Assembly: GCF_009858335.1 (NCBI RefSeq)
Contig: NZ_VMSE01000002.1
Span: 248,001-312,000 of the forward strand
DNA length: 64,000 bases
Direction of reading: 5' to 3'
DNA from: Methylovorus glucosotrophus
GTDB taxonomy: Bacteria; Pseudomonadota; Gammaproteobacteria; Burkholderiales; Methylophilaceae
This document shows positions 9,035-18,875 of this stretch, in pieces. The notes beneath the pieces are model-generated. The model saw only the letters and a list, made by a program, of their open reading frames with translations. It had not been told where the DNA came from and ran no database searches. The position numbers and the translations under genes are program-made. Every line of letters begins with the position of its first letter. Position 1 is the first letter of the stretch.

Positions 9035-10245
9035 TCAGGGATACTCGCGTCATAAGTGGTTGAAGGAGGCAGCATGCCGGCCATATGTTGCAACAGCATG
9101 TGCGCCAGCATGGTTTTGGAGCCAGGAGGAAGCGGATGTTCACCATGATCATCTATCAGCACGATACGGCTATCGTCGCCCCCCATGGCTTCACTGACCA
9201 GGTTGGCCGCCAGCAAGGGGACATTTTTCTGCAGCCGTTTTTTGCGCGCATGTTCCAGCAACTGATCGCTCTCGGCAGCAAAGCCGACACAGAATGGCCG
9301 GTCAGGCAGGCTGCTCACCGCGGCCAGGATATCCGGATTACGCACCAATTCGAGCTGCAGGGTATCAGCATGTTTCTTGATCTTCTGGTTTTGCATTTCT
9401 CGCGGGCGATAGTCGGCAACGGCGGCCACCGCAATAAAGACATCCTGCCCACGCACTTCCGCCATCACGGCGTCATGCATTTGCTGGGCGCTGGTGACTT
9501 GAATGGTGGTGCAGTGCCTTGGTGCCGCCAGGGCTGTAGGCCCGCTGATCAGGGTAACATCCGCACCCATCTCAATGGCCGCCTGGGCAATCGCATAGCC
9601 CATTTTGCCAGAGCTGAAATTGGTAATGCCACGCACCGGATCAATAGCTTCGATGGTGGGCCCCGCCGTGACAAGAATACGTTTGCCTGCCAGCAAGTTG
9701 CTTGGGCATGTAACTTGCAGCGCATCCACTATGGATTGCGGTTCCAGCATGCGGCCCAGGCCGGTTTCGCCGCACGCCTGTTCGCCGCTATCGGGGCCAA
9801 TCAGGCGTACGCCGTCTTGTTGCAGTTGTGCGACATTGCGCTGGGTCGCCGGATGTTCCCACATCTGGCGGTTCATGGCCGGGGCTACGATCAAGGGACA
9901 ATCGCGTGCCAGACACAAGGTGGAAAGCAGGTCATCGGCAGCACCATGCACCAGTTTTGCCATGAAGTCAGCACTGGCAGGGGCGACCAGAATGGCATCC
10001 GCCTGGCGTGAAAGCTCGATGTGCGGCATGCCATTAGCAATGCGCTCATCCCACAAGTCGGTGTATACCGGGCGACCAGATAGAGCTTGCATGGTCAGTG
10101 GGGTGATAAAGCGCGTGGCTGCCGACGTCATTACCACGTCTACCTGTATGCCTTGCTTGACCAGCAGGCGCACCAGTTCGGCGGTTTTATAGGCGGCAAT
10201 TCCGCCCGTCATGCCGACAACCAGATGTTGAATTGGACGAGTCAT
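9031..10245 (-). CDS. coaBC: Bifunctional phosphopantothenoylcysteine decarboxylase/synthetase
   Basis: 404 residues from the preferred ATG at 10245 ([20 protein letters not shown]); an ATG 27 bp upstream adds nine residues without family likeness. The N-terminal CoaC flavoprotein domain (about 1-185) shows GGIAAYK, the active-site histidine in PHIEL and the PAMN motif ([10 protein letters not shown]). The C-terminal CoaB ligase domain follows, with [21 protein letters not shown]. Together they make 4'-phosphopantetheine in CoA synthesis. Translationally coupled to dut. Confidence 0.97.
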   Translation of the reverse strand: MTRPIQHLVVGMTGGIAAYKTAELVRLLVKQGIQVDVVMTSAATRFITPLTMQALSGRPVYTDLWDERIANGMPHIELSRQADAILVAPASADFMAKLVHGAADDLLSTLCLARDCPLIVAPAMNRQMWEHPATQRNVAQLQQDGVRLIGPDSGEQACGETGLGRMLEPQSIVDALQVTCPSNLLAGKRILVTAGPTIEAIDPVRGITNFSSGKMGYAIAQAAIEMGADVTLISGPTALAAPRHCTTIQVTSAQQMHDAVMAEVRGQDVFIAVAAVADYRPREMQNQKIKKHADTLQLELVRNPDILAAVSSLPDRPFCVGFAAESDQLLEHARKKRLQKNVPLLAANLVSEAMGGDDSRIVLIDDHGEHPLPPGSKTMLAHMLLQHMAGMLPPSTTYDASIPE

Positions 10246-10334
10246 GATAAATTCTTGAATTAGTGGGCTCATTTTAATACAAATTACGGCAGCGCCAGTC
10301 TGCCGATTGCACGATTTAAACGGGGATGCAGGGT

Positions 10335-11099
10335 ATGTGGCGAAAACTCAGGATATTTGTATTGCTGTTTGTGTTGGTGACCGTGGCCCAGCAAGCATGG
10401 CTGAAAAACGGGCAGCCGGACTGGCACCGCACGTTGTATGTCACGCTATACCCGGTGAATGCCGACCTAAGTGAAGCCTCCAATGTGGCAATCCGCCGGC
10501 TGAATCAGGCACAACTGACGCAAATTGAAGAATATTTTGCCGAGCAGGGCAAACGATACCATCTCGCGCAGGCACAGCCATTTGCCGTGCACCTTGGGCC
10601 TGTGGTTGCGGATATTCCACCGCCCCCGCCGCGCAATGCGGGCATGCTGTCTACCATGACCTGGAGCCTGCATTTTCGCTGGTGGACCTGGCGACATAGT
10701 CCGCCCACGCCGATAAAAGCCGATATTCGCCTTTATCTGCTCTATTTTGATGTGGCGGGTCATCCCACCTTGCCGCATTCCACCGCCCTCAGCAAAGGCC
10801 GTGTCGGGCTGGTGAACGTATATGCCGATCCCGGACAAACCGCGCAGAATAATGTGGTGATTGCCCATGAGCTGCTGCACACCGTGGGTGCCCGCGACAA
10901 ATATGATCTGACGACTACACAACCGCATTACCCAGAGGGATACGCCGAGCCGGACCGGCAGCCCTTGTATCCGCAACGCTTCGCTGAACTCATGGCTGGA
11001 CGCATTCCAGACAGCCAGCATGGCGCGCATATTCCGGCAAATCTGTCACAGACGTTGGTGGGGGACCTCACAGCCAGGGAAATCGGATGGCAACCATGA
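10335..11099 (+). CDS. Putative membrane-anchored zinc metalloprotease-like protein
   Basis: 254 residues if started at the second ATG (10335); the first ATG is at 10326 and the G-rich stretch 10322-10325 could serve either. An N-terminal hydrophobic segment (IFVLLFVLVTVA) can be an uncleaved anchor or signal. In the longer numbering, HELLH lies at 181-185 with Gly188 and Asp191, giving HExxHxxGxxD as in snapalysin-type metzincins, and ELMAG at about 221-225 could supply the Met-turn. A proline run (IPPPPPR) precedes it. I do not recognise a named family; protease activity is inferred from the motif only. Divergent from coaBC and 13 bp before radC. Confidence 0.7.
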   Translation: MWRKLRIFVLLFVLVTVAQQAWLKNGQPDWHRTLYVTLYPVNADLSEASNVAIRRLNQAQLTQIEEYFAEQGKRYHLAQAQPFAVHLGPVVADIPPPPPRNAGMLSTMTWSLHFRWWTWRHSPPTPIKADIRLYLLYFDVAGHPTLPHSTALSKGRVGLVNVYADPGQTAQNNVVIAHELLHTVGARDKYDLTTTQPHYPEGYAEPDRQPLYPQRFAELMAGRIPDSQHGAHIPANLSQTLVGDLTAREIGWQP

Positions 11100-11112
11100 G
11101 GAAACATAACGT

Positions 11113-11787
11113 ATGGCAATTATCGATTGGCCGGAAGGGGAGCGCCCGCGCGAAAAGCTGCTGACGCAGGGTAGTAGCGCATTGTCAGATGCTGAATTGC
11201 TGGCGATTTTTTTACGCGTAGGCGTGACTGGCAAAAGCGCCGTCGATCTGGCGCGCGAGCTATTGCAGGTGTTTGGCAGCCTGAATGGTATTTTTGCCGC
11301 CAGCCTGGAACAGATTTCCCGGATCAAGGGCATGGGCAGCAGCAAGTATGTGCAGCTGCAGGCGATTTTTGAGATGAGCCGGCGTGCGCTCACTGAAGAA
11401 ATGCAGGCGCGCGATGTCATGAACTCGCCGCAACAGGTGCGCGATTTTCTCAGCCTCAAGCTGGGAGGGCTGCCGCGCGAAGTGTTTCTGGTGATATTTC
11501 TGGATGCGCAAAACCGCGTACTGGCACATGAGGAGATGTTTGCGGGTACGCTGACACAGACCAGCGTGCATCCGCGGGAAATCGTCAAGCGTGCGCTGTA
11601 TTACAACGCGGGCGCGGTGATCCTGGCCCACAACCACCCCTCCGGTGTTGCCGAGCCTAGCCGGGCCGATGAAATGATCACGGCTCAGCTGAAGACGGCG
11701 CTGGATCTGGTAGATGTGCGCGTGCTGGATCATTTTGTCGTGGCGGGCAATACCACCTTGTCGTTTGCGGAACGCGGCCTGCTCTAG
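11113..11787 (+). CDS. radC: RadC family JAB-domain protein
   Basis: 224 residues. An N-terminal helix-hairpin-helix-like region (LREL... [27 protein letters not shown]) is followed by the MPN/JAB domain with [26 protein letters not shown] and DHFVV, including the metal-binding HNHPSG motif and downstream Asp. The family is widespread; its role in DNA repair is doubtful and the biochemical function is unsettled. It follows the metalloprotease-like gene closely and converges with the transglutaminase cluster. Confidence 0.93.
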   Translation: MAIIDWPEGERPREKLLTQGSSALSDAELLAIFLRVGVTGKSAVDLARELLQVFGSLNGIFAASLEQISRIKGMGSSKYVQLQAIFEMSRRALTEEMQARDVMNSPQQVRDFLSLKLGGLPREVFLVIFLDAQNRVLAHEEMFAGTLTQTSVHPREIVKRALYYNAGAVILAHNHPSGVAEPSRADEMITAQLKTALDLVDVRVLDHFVVAGNTTLSFAERGLL

Positions 11788-11823
11788 GATGGCGCCTCGC
11801 TGAAGCGGGCGAATTCTGCTCGA

Positions 11824-12705
11824 TCAGTTCTGCTCGATGGGGGTCACGGTGACGCTGACATCCAGCTGCTGGGCGCCACCGCCCAGTACTACACCCCGCA
11901 TGGGCGAAATATCGCTGAAATCGCGTCCCCAGGCGACGGTGATGTGATCCGTCTGCACCAGGCAGTTGTTGGTCGGGTCAAAATCCACCCAACCTGTATC
12001 CGGGCAGTAAACCGAGGCCCAGGCATGCGAGGCATCGGCACCAATCATACGCTCCTGGCCTTCGGGTGGGGTCGTGAGGATATAACCGCTGACATAGCGG
12101 CAAGCCAGGCCCAGGCTGCGCAGGCAGGCAATCATCAGATGCGCAAAATCCTGGCATACGCCACGGCGCCCGGCCAGCACGTCGGATAGAGGCGTAGAAA
12201 TGCTGGTGGCCTGGTCATCAAACTCAAAATCCTGGTAGATGCGCTGGGTCAGGTCCAGCGCCGCTTCGAGCAAGGGCCTGCCGGGCGTGAAGCTGGGGGC
12301 TGCGTAATTTGCCAGCGTATGGTGGCGACCCGCCTTGGGCGAGCTGAACAGGAACGCCTGCGCCTCGATATGCGTGTTGTAGTGCTGGATCAGCTCTTCT
12401 TTCACAAACTCCCAGCTCGGGCTTTGGCTTAGTGAAGCGGGCAATACGCGCGGCAGCACCTCCACGGTGGATTCCGAGATGACAGACAAGGTCTGGTGCG
12501 GGCTGTAAATGGAAAAATACAGGCGAGAATTGCCGAAATAATCCAGCCGCTGCGAAGTCTCGCTGGGATTGGGGGAAATGGTGATCTGATGCGCCAGCGT
12601 GGTTTGCCATGCCAGTAGTCGCGGCGTCATGTGCAGCATGTGCTGCGACAGGGTCACATCAAAATCGTACTGATACTCGGTCTGGTGCTGGATGTGGTAG
12701 CGCAT
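11824..12705 (-). CDS. Transglutaminase-like cysteine protease-type protein
   Basis: 293 residues. An N-terminal beta domain (about 1-85, 'bacterial transglutaminase-like N-terminal region') precedes a transglutaminase core with Cys184 (GVCQDFAHL), His228 (DASHAWASVY) and Asp243 (DFDPTNN), a complete catalytic triad. No signal peptide, so cytoplasmic. It is the third gene of a three-gene minus-strand cluster with the ATP-grasp/alpha-E gene (6 bp upstream) and the large DUF2126 gene. Such clusters have been predicted to make or cleave a peptide or peptide-like tag; the substrate is unknown. Confidence 0.9.
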   Translation of the reverse strand: MRYHIQHQTEYQYDFDVTLSQHMLHMTPRLLAWQTTLAHQITISPNPSETSQRLDYFGNSRLYFSIYSPHQTLSVISESTVEVLPRVLPASLSQSPSWEFVKEELIQHYNTHIEAQAFLFSSPKAGRHHTLANYAAPSFTPGRPLLEAALDLTQRIYQDFEFDDQATSISTPLSDVLAGRRGVCQDFAHLMIACLRSLGLACRYVSGYILTTPPEGQERMIGADASHAWASVYCPDTGWVDFDPTNNCLVQTDHITVAWGRDFSDISPMRGVVLGGGAQQLDVSVTVTPIEQN

Positions 12706-12711
12706 GGCGGC

Positions 12712-15249
12712 TTAGTTGGCGGTGGTGTCCGAGAAGCTGAAAAAGCGATGCCCCAACTGCGTAGAAATATCCACGCTGGCCTGATAGGTGTCGCTCAGCC
12801 ATACCATCAACTCCGGGCTGTTGTGATGGAATGATGCATCCACATCAAACGCGCGCAGGCTTTCCATGCGCTCCATCATGCGTCCTTCGCCGCCACCGCC
12901 GTTGTAGGTGGACGATATCTGCGACAGGTATTTCACCAGTCCGCGTAACTGGAACATCATCGCATTCGGATTATTTTCATCAATCAGCAACAGATAAAGC
13001 ACTGGCAACCACTCGGGCTGCGCGGCATAGCGTGCGCGATAGGTGACGATGGAATCGGTCAGTTCCAGCAGCCAGTCCAGGCTGCTTTCGGCCGGCATCG
13101 CCAACGCCTTTTGCAACAGGATGCACAGAAACTGCAGGCGTTCGATGCGGCGCCCCAGGGACAGGAAGCGCCAGCCCTGGTCACGCGTCATGCTGTCCAG
13201 CGTAAAGCCGGAGATGGTGACCAGAGAGGTATTGGTTTCATCCAGCACTGCCAGCGCCTCGCTCAGGGAGGCTTGGGCATCACGCTCGGCAAAACGCAGA
13301 TGCAGCTGGTTGATCAGGCGCCAATGGTCGCCCGACAAGCGTTCGCGCAAACTGAAAGCCAGCTGGAAAAACTGGGTAATGTGATTGGCCAGGCTGGAGC
13401 TGTCATTGGCAAAAATGGCCGCAATCAGCAGGCACTCAATGGCGTTTTCATCTTCGGCAAACAGGGGGTAATTGCCGTCAGACTCCTCATCTTCAGGCGG
13501 CATGAGGTTATACCAGACACACATGGCTTTGACGGTAGGCCATTCCACAGCCCGATGCTCGGGCGAGAAATCCAGCAGGTAATGAATAGCCGTGCGCAGC
13601 AGTCGGGTGGCATGGTAGCTGCGCACCGAATGACGGCCAAACCAGAACAGGTTTTCAATGACGCGGCTGGAAAGGTGAATGTTGTCATGCACCAGCCCGG
13701 CACTGGAGGTGGTCTTGCGCAGCAGGCTGGGCGTGTTCGGCTTGAACTCGGGCGTGATCACCCAGGTATCCTTACTGCAGCCGCTGCCCTGCATGGTAAT
13801 CACGCGTTTGCTGGCATTGCTGGCAACCCGTGTCAGGCCGCCTGGCATGACGATATAGCCATTGGGCGTGGCACAGGCAAATACCCGCAGCCCCACCGAT
13901 TGCGCCTGCATCTGCTGCAGCTGGCTGTTCCAGACCGGCGCCTGCGATACCTTGACCAGCTCCTGCGCCAGGTAGTTTTCCGGATTGGCGCGCAGTTGCG
14001 CAATCAGCTCCTCGCGTGCTGCGCCATCCAGGTCCTGCCCGTAAATCATGATTTCGCGCGTGTGCAAAAAGGCGTTCTTGATCAGCAAGCGATCCAGATT
14101 GGCAATCACGGTCTCCAGGGCCTTTGGCTCACCGCACCACCACGTGGCGACGGAAGGCAACATCAAGGGTTGCTTGAGCAGATGCTGGCTGAGCGCGGGC
14201 AAAAAGCCCATCAGCGCGCCCGATTGCAGCACATTGCTGCCCAGGCTATTCGCCAGCAGCACATGGCCGCGACGCGCGACTTCGGTGAGCCCGGCAATGC
14301 CCAGCAGCGATTCGGCATTCAACTCCAGCGGGTCACAGTAAATATCGTCGAGCCGCCTGAGGATGGCATGCACAGGCTTGAGGCCTGCCAGTGTTTTGAG
14401 CCAGACCACGCCTTCGCGCACGGTCAGGTCGTTACCCTGTACCAGCGGAAAACCGAGATAGCCTGCCAGGTAGGATTGCTCGTGATAGGTTTCATTGAAG
14501 GGCCCCGCCGTCAGGATCACTGTAAGCGGCTGCTCGCTGGGGCTCAGCGGTGCGATGTTGGGGTTGGCTTGCGATTGTCGATAGGCACACTCACGTCCCC
14601 AATGGGCCAGGCTATCGCGCAGGCTGGCAAAAAATCCGCTCAGGCGCTGGATGTTAAGGTCACGGAACAGATCGGGAAACACGCTGGAAATCACCATGCG
14701 GTTTTCCAGCGCATAGCCTGTGCCCGCAGGCGCCTGCGTGCGGTCCGACACTACCCACCAGCGGCCATCGGCCGAGCGGGCGAGGTCTACGGCATACATG
14801 TGCAAAGCGACGCCATCCGGCTGCGGAATGCCATGACAGGGGCGCAGGAAACCGGCATTGCCGTGTATGAGGGCTGGTGGCAGCATGCCTTGCGCCATCA
14901 GTGTCTGTTCACCGTAAATGTCGCGCAACACGGTGTTGAGGATGGTGGCACGCTGAATGACGGCGGCTTCGATATGTGCCCATTCATCCTGCGGCAGGAT
15001 AAAGGGCAGGGGGTCCAGATCCCAGGGCCGCTGCCCGCCCTGAGTGTCGGCGTAGGCGTTATAGGTCAGGCCGTTTTCGTGTACCAGTCGACGCACGTTT
15101 TCAACGCGCTTGCGCATCTCGGCTGGCTCTTCACCACTTAATGAATCTATCAGTGGCTGCCAGTGAGGGCGGGGCGTTCCGGGCGATTGCAGCAGCTCGT
15201 TATGAGAGTTTGCCGCAAACGGGTATTCGTTCAGTATCGAAGACAGCAT
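12712..15249 (-). CDS. Circularly permuted ATP-grasp / alpha-E domain fusion protein
   Basis: 845 residues. The first half (about 60-500) matches circularly permuted ATP-grasp proteins (DUF404/DUF407): GLTYNAYADTQGGQRPWDLDPLPF, an ILRRLDDIYCDPLEL segment and VMPGGLTRVA. The second half (about 520-840) is a helical alpha-E (DUF403) domain beginning LSSRVIENLFWFGRHSVRSYHATRLLRTA. In many genomes these are two adjacent genes; here they are one chain. Predicted to form an amide bond with ATP. The gene lies 9 bp after the DUF2126 gene and 6 bp before the second transglutaminase gene, so one operon. Confidence 0.9.
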   Translation of the reverse strand: MLSSILNEYPFAANSHNELLQSPGTPRPHWQPLIDSLSGEEPAEMRKRVENVRRLVHENGLTYNAYADTQGGQRPWDLDPLPFILPQDEWAHIEAAVIQRATILNTVLRDIYGEQTLMAQGMLPPALIHGNAGFLRPCHGIPQPDGVALHMYAVDLARSADGRWWVVSDRTQAPAGTGYALENRMVISSVFPDLFRDLNIQRLSGFFASLRDSLAHWGRECAYRQSQANPNIAPLSPSEQPLTVILTAGPFNETYHEQSYLAGYLGFPLVQGNDLTVREGVVWLKTLAGLKPVHAILRRLDDIYCDPLELNAESLLGIAGLTEVARRGHVLLANSLGSNVLQSGALMGFLPALSQHLLKQPLMLPSVATWWCGEPKALETVIANLDRLLIKNAFLHTREIMIYGQDLDGAAREELIAQLRANPENYLAQELVKVSQAPVWNSQLQQMQAQSVGLRVFACATPNGYIVMPGGLTRVASNASKRVITMQGSGCSKDTWVITPEFKPNTPSLLRKTTSSAGLVHDNIHLSSRVIENLFWFGRHSVRSYHATRLLRTAIHYLLDFSPEHRAVEWPTVKAMCVWYNLMPPEDEESDGNYPLFAEDENAIECLLIAAIFANDSSSLANHITQFFQLAFSLRERLSGDHWRLINQLHLRFAERDAQASLSEALAVLDETNTSLVTISGFTLDSMTRDQGWRFLSLGRRIERLQFLCILLQKALAMPAESSLDWLLELTDSIVTYRARYAAQPEWLPVLYLLLIDENNPNAMMFQLRGLVKYLSQISSTYNGGGGEGRMMERMESLRAFDVDASFHHNSPELMVWLSDTYQASVDISTQLGHRFFSFSDTTAN

Positions 15250-15258
15250 GGCGCAATA

Positions 15259-18200
15259 TTAAACAGCTTGCCACCGCAGGTCGAGCGTAAACGGGAATTT
15301 CGGGTTGCGCGGCTCTTCGGCAATCGATACCGCCCCCGGCGTGTGACCATGATCCCAGAAGCGCGTAAAGCGGCGCGCCTCGGCCTCAAAGGCATTGACC
15401 GGGAAGCTGTCGTAATTGCGCCCACCAGGATGGCTGACGTGGTAAGTACAACCGCCTATTGCCCGTCCGCTCCAGGTATCGACCAGATCAAACACCAGTG
15501 GTACATGCGGTGCGATGGTGGGGTGCAGGGCGGACCAGGGGCTCCAGGCGCGGAAGCGCACGCCCGCGACATATTCGCCGGCAATGCCGGTGGCTTGCAG
15601 CGGTAGAGGTCTGCCATTGCAGGTGACGATATGGCGGCCATCCGTGAGGCCGCGCACGCGCAACTGCATGCGCTCTACCGAGGAATCCACATAGCGCGAG
15701 GTGCCGCCGCCGCTCATCTCTTCGCCCAGCACATTCCAGGGCTCGATGGCCTGACGCAATTCCAGCTCCACGCCGTGGTAGTTGACCGTGCCGTAACGCG
15801 GGAAACGGAATTCAACAAAAGGATCAAACCAGTGTTTTTCAAAGGCATAACCCGCTTCGCGCAGGTCCGCCACCACATCGCCAATATCCTGCGCAATAAA
15901 ATGCGGCAGCATCCAGCGATCATGCAGCTCGGTGCCCCAATGCACCAGCTTGCCCTGGTAGGGCTTGCGCCAGAAATGCGCCACCAGCGCCCGTAGTAGC
16001 AGCATTTGCAGCAGGCTCATGCGGGCATGGGGCGGCATTTCAAAGGCGCGGAATTCCACCAGGCCCAGACGGCCAGTCGGCCCATCAGGCGAATAGAGTT
16101 TGTCGATGGAAAATTCGGAACGGTGCGTATTCCCTGTCAGATCCACCAGCAGATTGCGCAGCAGCCGGTCGACCAGCCACGGGCGCTCACTCTCCGTGGT
16201 GTCTGGCAATACCTTGTCCATTTGCTGAAAGGCAATCGCCAGCTCGTAGAGATTGTCGTCGCGTGCTTCATCCACCCGTGGCGCCTGGCTGGTGGGCCCG
16301 ATAAAGGTCCCAGAAAACAGATACGACAATGCCGGGTGGTTTTGCCAGTAGGTAATCAGGCTTTTCAGCACATCTGGTCGTCGCAGCATGGGACTGTCAG
16401 CCGGGGTGGCGCCGCCCAGGGTGGCGTGGTTGCCACCGCCGGTGCCTGTGTGGCGGCCATCCAGCATGAATTTCTCGGTGCCCAGCCGGGTCTGGCGGGC
16501 TTCTTCATACAGGGTGGTGACATTGCCCACCAGCTCCTGCCAGCTCGCTGCCGGGTGGATATTGACCTCGATCACGCCCGGGTCGGGCGTGACGCTGAGT
16601 GACTTGATGCGTGCATCGCGAGGAGGTGGGTAGCCTTCCAGCCAGAGCTTGAGCTGATGCTTGGCTGCGGTGGCTTCAACCGCCGCCACCAGGGTCAGGT
16701 AATCCTCAATGCGCGACACGGGCGGCATGAACACATGCAGTCGTCCGCCACGGACCTCCACGCACAGCGCAGTGTGCACTACCTCGCGCGCTTCCGGTTT
16801 TTTCAGGCTGGCCTTGCCGGGCTTGCTGCGGGCCAGAGGTTTTTCCGGCAAGTCTGCTCTGGCTTCAAAGGGATCCACCGCAAACTCGGGCTCGACATCG
16901 TCGGGCAATACCCATGGCAGCGAGGCTAAAGGCAGGCGCAGGCCCATGGGCGAGTCGCCGCTCAACAGGTAAAGATGCTCGCGGCGTAGCGGCCATTTGC
17001 TGGTGCGCCAGCTGGTGGTTTTGCTGGTGGATTCCGGCTTGAGTGGAATCACATAACCAGCGGCTTTGCCCAGGCCCACTTCCAGCAGTTGCGCCAAGCG
17101 TTTGCGTTCTTCGCTGGCAGCAAGGTCGGCCTGCAGGGGGTCAACATTGTCCGGCAGGCGTTGCTCCAGCAAGGCTTGCTGCATGACATCCTCATACGCT
17201 TCTATCATGCAGGCCGGGGGCAGACCCAATGTTTCCACCAGGCTGGTGGCAAAAAGCCTTGCCTCGGCTACGTCGTAATTCTCCGGCTGACCATCCCTGG
17301 AAAACAGCGAGGCATCGTTCCACATGGGCTGGCCATCCACACGCCAGTACATATTGATGGCCCAGCGCGGCAAAGGCTCGCCCGGGTACCATTTGCCCTG
17401 GCCATAATGCAGCAGCCCGCCCTGGCTGAAGCGCTCTTTCAGCCGCAGCGCCAGCTTGCCTGCGAGCTCACGTTTCTTGTCGCCATGTGCCTGGGTGTTC
17501 CACTCGGGGCCGTCCATGTCATCGATCGATACAAAGGTGGGCTCGCCGCCCTGTGTCAGCCGCACATCCTGCTTTTGCAGATCACGGTCTACCTGCTGAC
17601 CTATCTGGTCTATCTTTTCCCAGTCTTCTTCACTATAGGGTTTGGTGACGCGCGGGTCTTCGTGTATGCGCGTGACACTCATTTCATGGTGAAACGTAAC
17701 TTCTGCGATATCGGTAAAGCCGGTTACCGGCGCGGCCGAGGCGGGCATGGCGGTACACGCCAGCGGAATATGGCCTTCGCCTGCCAGCAAGCCGGAGGTC
17801 GGGTCCAGGCCTATCCATCCGGCGCCGGGGATATACACTTCGGTCCATGCATGCAGATCGGTGAAGTCCACCTCGGTGCCACTGGGCCCATCCAGCGCCT
17901 TGATGTCGGCGGTGAGCTGAATCAGATAGCCGGAGACAAAACGTGCCGCCAGGCCAAGGTGGCGCAGTATCTGCACCAGCAGCCAGGCGCTGTCGCGGCA
18001 GGAGCCACTGCGTTTTTCCAGCGTTTCTTCCGGCGTTTGCACGCCGGGCTCCATGCGCACCAGATAGCCGATATCGCCTTGCAGACGCTGGTTGATGGCC
18101 ACCAGGAAATTGGCAATGCTGAGTGGTGCCCCCAATAGCTGGCTGCGCGTGTCGTCCAGCCACTTGGCCAGCCTCGGGCCTGCCGGTTCCGCTTTCAGGT

Positions 18201-18549
18201 AGGGCGCGAGTTCGTATTCCAGTTGTTCGGTATAGGCAAAAGGAAACTGCTCGGCGTATTTTTCCACGAAAAAATCGAAGGGGTTGATGACCGTCATATC
18301 GGCCACCAGCGTCACTGTGAAGTCCAGCTGGGTGACTTTTTCCGGGAACACAAAGCGTGAAATGTAATTGCCGTAGGGATCCTGCTGCCAGTTGATGAAG
18401 TGCTTTTCCGGGTTTACCGTCAGCGAGTACGACAACACCGGCGTGCGGGCGTGGGCCGCGGGCTTGAGCCGTACTTCATGCGGAGAGAGATTAACCAGGC
18501 GATCAAAGGTGTAGCTGGTCTTGTGGTGCAATGCAACGCGTATGGCCAT
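15259..18549 (-). CDS. Transglutaminase / DUF2126 (putative amidoligase) fusion protein
   Basis: 1096 residues, the usual size for this family. The N-terminal part (1-260) has the bacterial transglutaminase-like beta region and a core with Cys184 (GSCRDSAWL), His233 (DLHAWTEVY) and Asp249 (GLDPTSG). The remainder (about 300-1090) is DUF2126, classed as a putative amidoligase related to glutamine-synthetase-like ligases, with TQGGEPTFVSIDDMDGPEWN and a conserved region around GRHTGTGGGNHATLGG. First gene of the three-gene cluster. Function in vivo is unknown; a cytoplasmic peptide-modifying enzyme is an inference from family and context. Confidence 0.9.
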   Translation of the reverse strand: MAIRVALHHKTSYTFDRLVNLSPHEVRLKPAAHARTPVLSYSLTVNPEKHFINWQQDPYGNYISRFVFPEKVTQLDFTVTLVADMTVINPFDFFVEKYAEQFPFAYTEQLEYELAPYLKAEPAGPRLAKWLDDTRSQLLGAPLSIANFLVAINQRLQGDIGYLVRMEPGVQTPEETLEKRSGSCRDSAWLLVQILRHLGLAARFVSGYLIQLTADIKALDGPSGTEVDFTDLHAWTEVYIPGAGWIGLDPTSGLLAGEGHIPLACTAMPASAAPVTGFTDIAEVTFHHEMSVTRIHEDPRVTKPYSEEDWEKIDQIGQQVDRDLQKQDVRLTQGGEPTFVSIDDMDGPEWNTQAHGDKKRELAGKLALRLKERFSQGGLLHYGQGKWYPGEPLPRWAINMYWRVDGQPMWNDASLFSRDGQPENYDVAEARLFATSLVETLGLPPACMIEAYEDVMQQALLEQRLPDNVDPLQADLAASEERKRLAQLLEVGLGKAAGYVIPLKPESTSKTTSWRTSKWPLRREHLYLLSGDSPMGLRLPLASLPWVLPDDVEPEFAVDPFEARADLPEKPLARSKPGKASLKKPEAREVVHTALCVEVRGGRLHVFMPPVSRIEDYLTLVAAVEATAAKHQLKLWLEGYPPPRDARIKSLSVTPDPGVIEVNIHPAASWQELVGNVTTLYEEARQTRLGTEKFMLDGRHTGTGGGNHATLGGATPADSPMLRRPDVLKSLITYWQNHPALSYLFSGTFIGPTSQAPRVDEARDDNLYELAIAFQQMDKVLPDTTESERPWLVDRLLRNLLVDLTGNTHRSEFSIDKLYSPDGPTGRLGLVEFRAFEMPPHARMSLLQMLLLRALVAHFWRKPYQGKLVHWGTELHDRWMLPHFIAQDIGDVVADLREAGYAFEKHWFDPFVEFRFPRYGTVNYHGVELELRQAIEPWNVLGEEMSGGGTSRYVDSSVERMQLRVRGLTDGRHIVTCNGRPLPLQATGIAGEYVAGVRFRAWSPWSALHPTIAPHVPLVFDLVDTWSGRAIGGCTYHVSHPGGRNYDSFPVNAFEAEARRFTRFWDHGHTPGAVSIAEEPRNPKFPFTLDLRWQAV

Positions 18550-18576
18550 GCGAATCCTTCACAACTGTTCTTAAGT

Positions 18577-18636
18577 TCACGAGTCTTGAGTCACGAATCT
18601 TTGGGTCATGAATCTTTGGGTCACGAACGTTCTTGG
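18577..18636. repeat. Short tandem repeat, 15-bp unit, about four copies
   Basis: Units beginning TCACGA/TCATGA and ending CTTTGGG recur at 18577 (14 nt, imperfect), 18591, 18606 and 18621 (16 nt, imperfect). The repeat lies just upstream of the DUF2126 gene start (18549, minus strand), so it sits in its presumed promoter region. The rest of the 326 bp between the DUF2126 gene and the small gene at 18876 shows no gene. Confidence 0.8.
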
Positions 18637-18824
18637 ACTTATTCAGATGGCAGGCCAACATGACCTGCCACGGCCATGAATACCAGCATGAACCATGCCA
18701 GCAAACGACTGCTGAGCCTGTTTTCAGGCTGTGGGGGAATAGCGTGGTACTGCTTCAGCCCAGCGCACACCGGGAGTGAAGGCTAACTTGGCTTTTAGTA
18801 TGCGCTGGATCGAGGAAATAAACC

Positions 18825-18861
18825 GTGCTCTTTAAAAAATGAACGCTATTTCAAAGAGCAC
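18825..18861. repeat. Inverted repeat downstream of the nitrate locus
   Basis: GTGCTCTTT (18825-18833) and AAAGAGCAC (18853-18861) can form a 9-bp stem with a 19-nt loop, starting 14 bp after the last gene of the nitrate locus (minus strand). There is no clear T-run after it on the minus strand, so it is at best a weak terminator or an mRNA 3'-end structure. Confidence 0.4.
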
Positions 18862-18875
18862 CTATCAGGAATGGC

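Noticed and set aside
13111..15141. Very long (676-codon) plus-strand frame opposite the ATP-grasp/alpha-E gene
   Set aside because: A shadow of a GC-rich gene: glutamine/histidine-rich composition, no domain, complete overlap with a well-supported gene.
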